A DNA stretch of 44,221 nt from an uncultured Clostridia bacterium. GTDB lineage: Bacteria > Bacillota > Clostridia > Christensenellales > Borkfalkiaceae. Position numbers and translations under genes: made by a program. Every line of letters begins with the position of its first letter. Position 1 is the first letter of the stretch. This document shows positions 41,340-44,221 of the stretch, piece after piece. Under the pieces are notes generated by a model. That model saw nothing but the letters and a program-made list of their open reading frames with translations, searched no databases and was not told where the DNA came from. The stretch is taken from the NCBI GenBank assembly GCA_947631925.1, contig CANRNE010000017.1, forward strand, positions 1 to 44,221, given 5' to 3'.

Positions 41340-43736
41340 ATGAAAGTACCGTTTTCATGGCTGAAAGAATATGTGGACATCGAAATCTCCGCGGAGGAAC
41401 TTCAGGAGAAACTCTTCTCCTGCGGCTTCGAGGTGGAGGAGCTCCTCTATCTCGGGGAGAACGTGGAAAACGTCGCCGTCGGGCGGATTACCAAGTGTGA
41501 AAAGCACCCCGACGCGGACAGGCTCACCGTCTGCGCCGTCGATTTCGGCGCGCGCGGCACGCGGCAGATTGTGACCGCCGCAACCAACGTCTTCGAGGGG
41601 GCAATCGTCCCCGTCGCTTTGGACGGCGCCACCGTGCGCGAGGAGGGCGGGAGCCGCAAAATCAAGACGGGCAAGCTCCGCGGCGTCCTCTCCGAGGGCA
41701 TGTTCTGCTCGGGCGAGGAGCTCGGCATCAACGACGACTTCTACGAGGGGGCGGAATTCGACGGAATTTTAATCCTCGACGGGGACACCCCGCTCGGCGC
41801 GGACATCCGGGAAGTTGTCGGCATCGACGATTACATCTTCGACATCGCCGTGACCGCCAACCGCCCCGACTGCCAGAGCGTCTACGGCATCGCCCGCGAA
41901 GTCGCCGCCGTCCTCAAAAAGCCCTTAAAACCCCTCGACGAGGGCGGGATTCATCCCGTAGAAACGGACGTCAGGTTCTCCGTCGAAGTGAAGGACACCA
42001 AGCGTTGCCCGCTCTATGTGGGGAGCTATGTCAAGGACGTGAAGATTGCAAAATCTCCCCGCCTGCTCCGCCGCCGTCTCGCCCTCATGGGCCTGCGTTC
42101 GGTCAACAATATCGTGGATATCACCAACTATGTGCTGCTCGAAGTCGGCCAGCCCATGCACGCCTTCGACCGCAAATTTTTGCACGGGGACAAAATTGTC
42201 GTCCGCTGTGCCGGGGAGGAGGAGAAGATTACCACCCTCGACGGGAAGGAATTCGCCCTGCACCCCGACAACCTGCTCATCTGCGACGGGGAGCGTCCCG
42301 TCGCCCTTGCGGGCATCATGGGCGGGCTCAACAGCGAAATTCGGGAGGATACCTCGGAGGTCTTCCTCGAGGCGGCGGTCTTTGCGCGCGACAGTGTGAG
42401 AAAGACGTCGAGAAGTTTGGGCCAGCGCAGCGATTCCTCCGCCCGTTTCGAAAAGGGGGTGTATGAAATCTTCCCGTGGATGGCAATGACGCACGCGCTG
42501 GCGCTCATGGAGCGGCTCGGCTGCGGCACGCCCACAAGCTGCACCGTCGTCGGAAACCTTTCAAGCGTCTCCGAATACGGCGGCATCACCCCCAAAGAGA
42601 TTGCCACAACGTACGAAAAAATCGACGCCGTGCTCGGCATTCATGTTCCCAAAGAGGAAGTGAACGGAATTTTGCGGCGGCTCGGCTTCGGCGTGACGGA
42701 CAGGGGGGAGGAACTTCTCGTGACGGTGCCCCTCTGGCGGGACGACGTGGAGGGCTTCCCCGACCTCGCCGAAGAGGTCATCCGCATGTACGGCTACGGG
42801 CACATCACGCCCACCTTCCTCGAACGGGCGGCGGTGACGCACGGCGGGCTCAACCTCGCCCAGAAGACGGAGCGCCACTTCAAGGAAGTGCTCGCCCGCG
42901 AGGGGTACTTCGAGGCGTACGGCTATTCCTTCTATTCACCCAAGGACTTCGACCTTCTCCGCCTGCCCGCGGACGACCCCGCGAGGAATTGCATCCGCGT
43001 CGCCAACCCCATCGGGGAGGACCTCTCGGTGATGCGGACGATTTTGGCGCCCACCATGCTCGCGAACGTCGTGCGCAACGTGCGCCGCGGCAACATGTCG
43101 GGACGGCTCTTCGAGTATGCCAATGTCTTCCTCCCGCGCGAGGAGGTGCTCCCCGAGGAGCGCAAACACGTCTCGCTCGCCGTCTGGGGAGAGGGGGATT
43201 TCTTCGACCTGAAGGGCGCATTCGAGGCAATCGGGGAGGCCTTCGGGCTCACCTTTGCCTTTGAGAGGGCGGAGAAGCCCTTCCTGCACCCCGGTGTTAC
43301 CGCCCGTGTCATGCTCGGTGAGAAGGAAGTCGGCTGGCTGGGCGAACTGCATCCCGGGATTGCCGCCGAGCTCACCCTCGACAGGAAGGTCTTTCTCGGC
43401 GAACTCGACTATGCGGCGGCGGAGAAGAAATTCCGCAAGACGATTTCCTATCAGACCGTCCCCGCCTTCCCCGCGGTGGAGCGCGACCTCGCCGTCGTCG
43501 TCGACGAACAGGTCACCTGCGCACAGCTCACGGCTTGCATTCTCGCAAGCTGTAAGGCGGTCTCCAAGGCGGAGCTCTTCGATGTCTACCGCGACGCACG
43601 GCTGGGAGCGGGCAAGAAGAGCATGGCGGTGCGGCTGACCTTTGTACCCGACGAAAAGGGGGCGGAAAGGGCGGACGGGTACTTCCAAAAGATTGTCGAC
43701 CGTCTCGGCCGCGACCTCGGCGCCACCCTGCGCTGA
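41340..43736 (+). CDS. pheT: phenylalanyl-tRNA synthetase beta subunit
   Basis: 798 residues, the full family length. The order is a tRNA-binding EMAP-like domain (about 40-150), B3/B4 editing domain (about 200-390), B5 domain (about 400-475), catalytic-like core (about 490-690) and C-terminal ferredoxin-fold anticodon-binding domain (about 705-798). The ATG at 41340 follows GAGGGGAG. It forms the alpha2-beta2 synthetase with PheS. Confidence 0.97.
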   Translation: MKVPFSWLKEYVDIEISAEELQEKLFSCGFEVEELLYLGENVENVAVGRITKCEKHPDADRLTVCAVDFGARGTRQIVTAATNVFEGAIVPVALDGATVREEGGSRKIKTGKLRGVLSEGMFCSGEELGINDDFYEGAEFDGILILDGDTPLGADIREVVGIDDYIFDIAVTANRPDCQSVYGIAREVAAVLKKPLKPLDEGGIHPVETDVRFSVEVKDTKRCPLYVGSYVKDVKIAKSPRLLRRRLALMGLRSVNNIVDITNYVLLEVGQPMHAFDRKFLHGDKIVVRCAGEEEKITTLDGKEFALHPDNLLICDGERPVALAGIMGGLNSEIREDTSEVFLEAAVFARDSVRKTSRSLGQRSDSSARFEKGVYEIFPWMAMTHALALMERLGCGTPTSCTVVGNLSSVSEYGGITPKEIATTYEKIDAVLGIHVPKEEVNGILRRLGFGVTDRGEELLVTVPLWRDDVEGFPDLAEEVIRMYGYGHITPTFLERAAVTHGGLNLAQKTERHFKEVLAREGYFEAYGYSFYSPKDFDLLRLPADDPARNCIRVANPIGEDLSVMRTILAPTMLANVVRNVRRGNMSGRLFEYANVFLPREEVLPEERKHVSLAVWGEGDFFDLKGAFEAIGEAFGLTFAFERAEKPFLHPGVTARVMLGEKEVGWLGELHPGIAAELTLDRKVFLGELDYAAAEKKFRKTISYQTVPAFPAVERDLAVVVDEQVTCAQLTACILASCKAVSKAELFDVYRDARLGAGKKSMAVRLTFVPDEKGAERADGYFQKIVDRLGRDLGATLR

Positions 43737-43790
43737 CCGCCCGAAAATAATGAAAAAAATGTGGCAATCGGCCGCAGAGAAAGATTTTTT

Positions 43791-44047
43791 ATGTTGAAAA
43801 AGTGTCTCGCCGAGTTTATCGGCACCTTTGTGCTCGCTTCACCCTCGTCCATTTGCTCGGAATTCGCCTCACGGGGACATCGGTCAATCCCGCGCGCTTC
43901 ATCGGCCCCGCCCTGCTGCAGATGATTGGCGGAGATTTTACCGCCATCTCCCGGATTTGGATTTTCATCGTCGGACCCATCCTCGGCGCCCTCGCCGCCG
44001 CGCTGTTGTACCGCTTCCTCGACGGCAAGAAGAACGCCGGCGAATAA
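43791..44047 (+). pseudogene. aquaporin (MIP family) remnant, internally deleted and frameshifted
   Basis: The first 15 codons (MLKKCLAEFIGTFVL) are a typical aquaporin N-terminus. From about 43837 the family resemblance continues in the +2 frame (TLVHLLGI, then GTSVNPARFIGPAL with the second NPA box, and a last helix ending near YRFLDGKKNAGE). Roughly 150 residues that would hold helices 1-4 and the first NPA are missing, and the two parts are out of frame. It cannot encode a channel. An assembly error is possible but the clean edges favour a real deletion. Confidence 0.8.
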
Positions 44048-44111
44048 GGCCTACCCCCACCCACCCCTTGTCATGCCGGGCGAAGGCGGTGAGGGGGTGT
44101 CACTCAAATAT

Positions 44112-44149
44112 CCAAAGCCCCGAGCAACACAAGTTGCTCGGGGCTTTGG
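44112..44149. terminator. 17-bp perfect hairpin downstream of the aquaporin remnant
   Basis: Arms 44112-44128 and 44133-44149 are exactly complementary around an ACAA loop. There is no long T run, so termination is plausible but not certain. It follows a TGAGGGGGTG tract (44087-44096), the same G-rich module that precedes hairpins at 3825 and 19585. Confidence 0.6.
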
Positions 44150-44156
44150 TGTACCA

Positions 44157-44213
44157 AATGATAATAATCCGAACCTTGTAGTGCCTGTTGGCGACGGGTT
44201 CGGATTTATCATT
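44157..44213. repeat. inverted repeat at the window edge
   Basis: Arms AATGATAATAATCCGAACC (44157-44175) and GGTTCGGATTTATCATT (44197-44213) pair with a two-base bulge around a 21-base loop. It could be a terminator or a mobile-element end; the window stops 8 nt further on. Confidence 0.6.
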
Positions 44214-44221
44214 TTCTTCAA

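Overview
The window reads as a chromosomal segment of a G+C-rich Bacillota (Clostridia-like) bacterium, perhaps a gut Christensenellales relative. The evidence is a T-box leader, a TPP riboswitch with an ECF-type ThiT, the rpmE-DUF1385-prmC-prfA and rpsF-ssb-rpsR orders, a SpoIIE/RsbU phosphatase, many A/T-rich promoters with exact 17-bp spacers, and intergenic mosaic repeats. The taxonomic placement is inference. No tools were run. No tRNA, rRNA, CRISPR array, phage or complete insertion sequence was seen.

Region 1 (1-9727, + strand) is a sugar-acid catabolic locus: uronate isomerase (uxaC), SDR fructuronate reductase (uxuB), a PfkB kinase, a 724-bp repeat-filled gap, 6-phosphogluconate dehydrogenase (gnd), a LarA-superfamily 2-epimerase, an AraC regulator and a GH2 glycosidase. 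Mannonate dehydratase and KDPG aldolase, the usual next steps, are absent here. The genes present would instead connect as glucuronate -> fructuronate -> mannonate -> gluconate -> 6-phosphogluconate -> ribulose-5-phosphate + CO2, a redox-balanced route into the pentose phosphate pathway. This is the most interesting reading of the window.

Region 2 (9796-14584, - strand) holds a very large GH3 enzyme with reversed domain order and a membrane segment at each end, and an endonuclease/exonuclease/phosphatase-fold lipoprotein. Region 3 (14748-22331, - strand) holds rpsF-ssb-rpsR, a 1132-residue membrane-anchored repeat protein of unknown function, rmuC and cca. Region 4 (22326-28167) has dagK and a PAS-SpoIIE phosphatase on +, then on the - strand two paralogous tiny membrane proteins, a YfcE-like phosphoesterase, cardiolipin synthase and a zinc-less MDR dehydrogenase.

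Region 5 (28246-44047, mostly +) is housekeeping: rpmE, a DUF1385-PrmC fusion overlapping prfA, a P-loop protein, thrC, a divergent unknown gene, TPP riboswitch-thiT, prmA-rsmE-mtaB-HIT, a small secreted/membrane protein, an M23 peptidase, T-box-pheS-pheT, and a deleted, frameshifted aquaporin remnant.

Non-coding signals recur. A composite repeat ends in a hairpin whose inner stem shows a compensatory change between copies and sits just upstream of two unrelated genes in the same orientation. Two divergent promoter pairs share or abut their -35 boxes. Three genes have a -10 box only 6-7 nt from the start codon, which suggests leaderless mRNAs.
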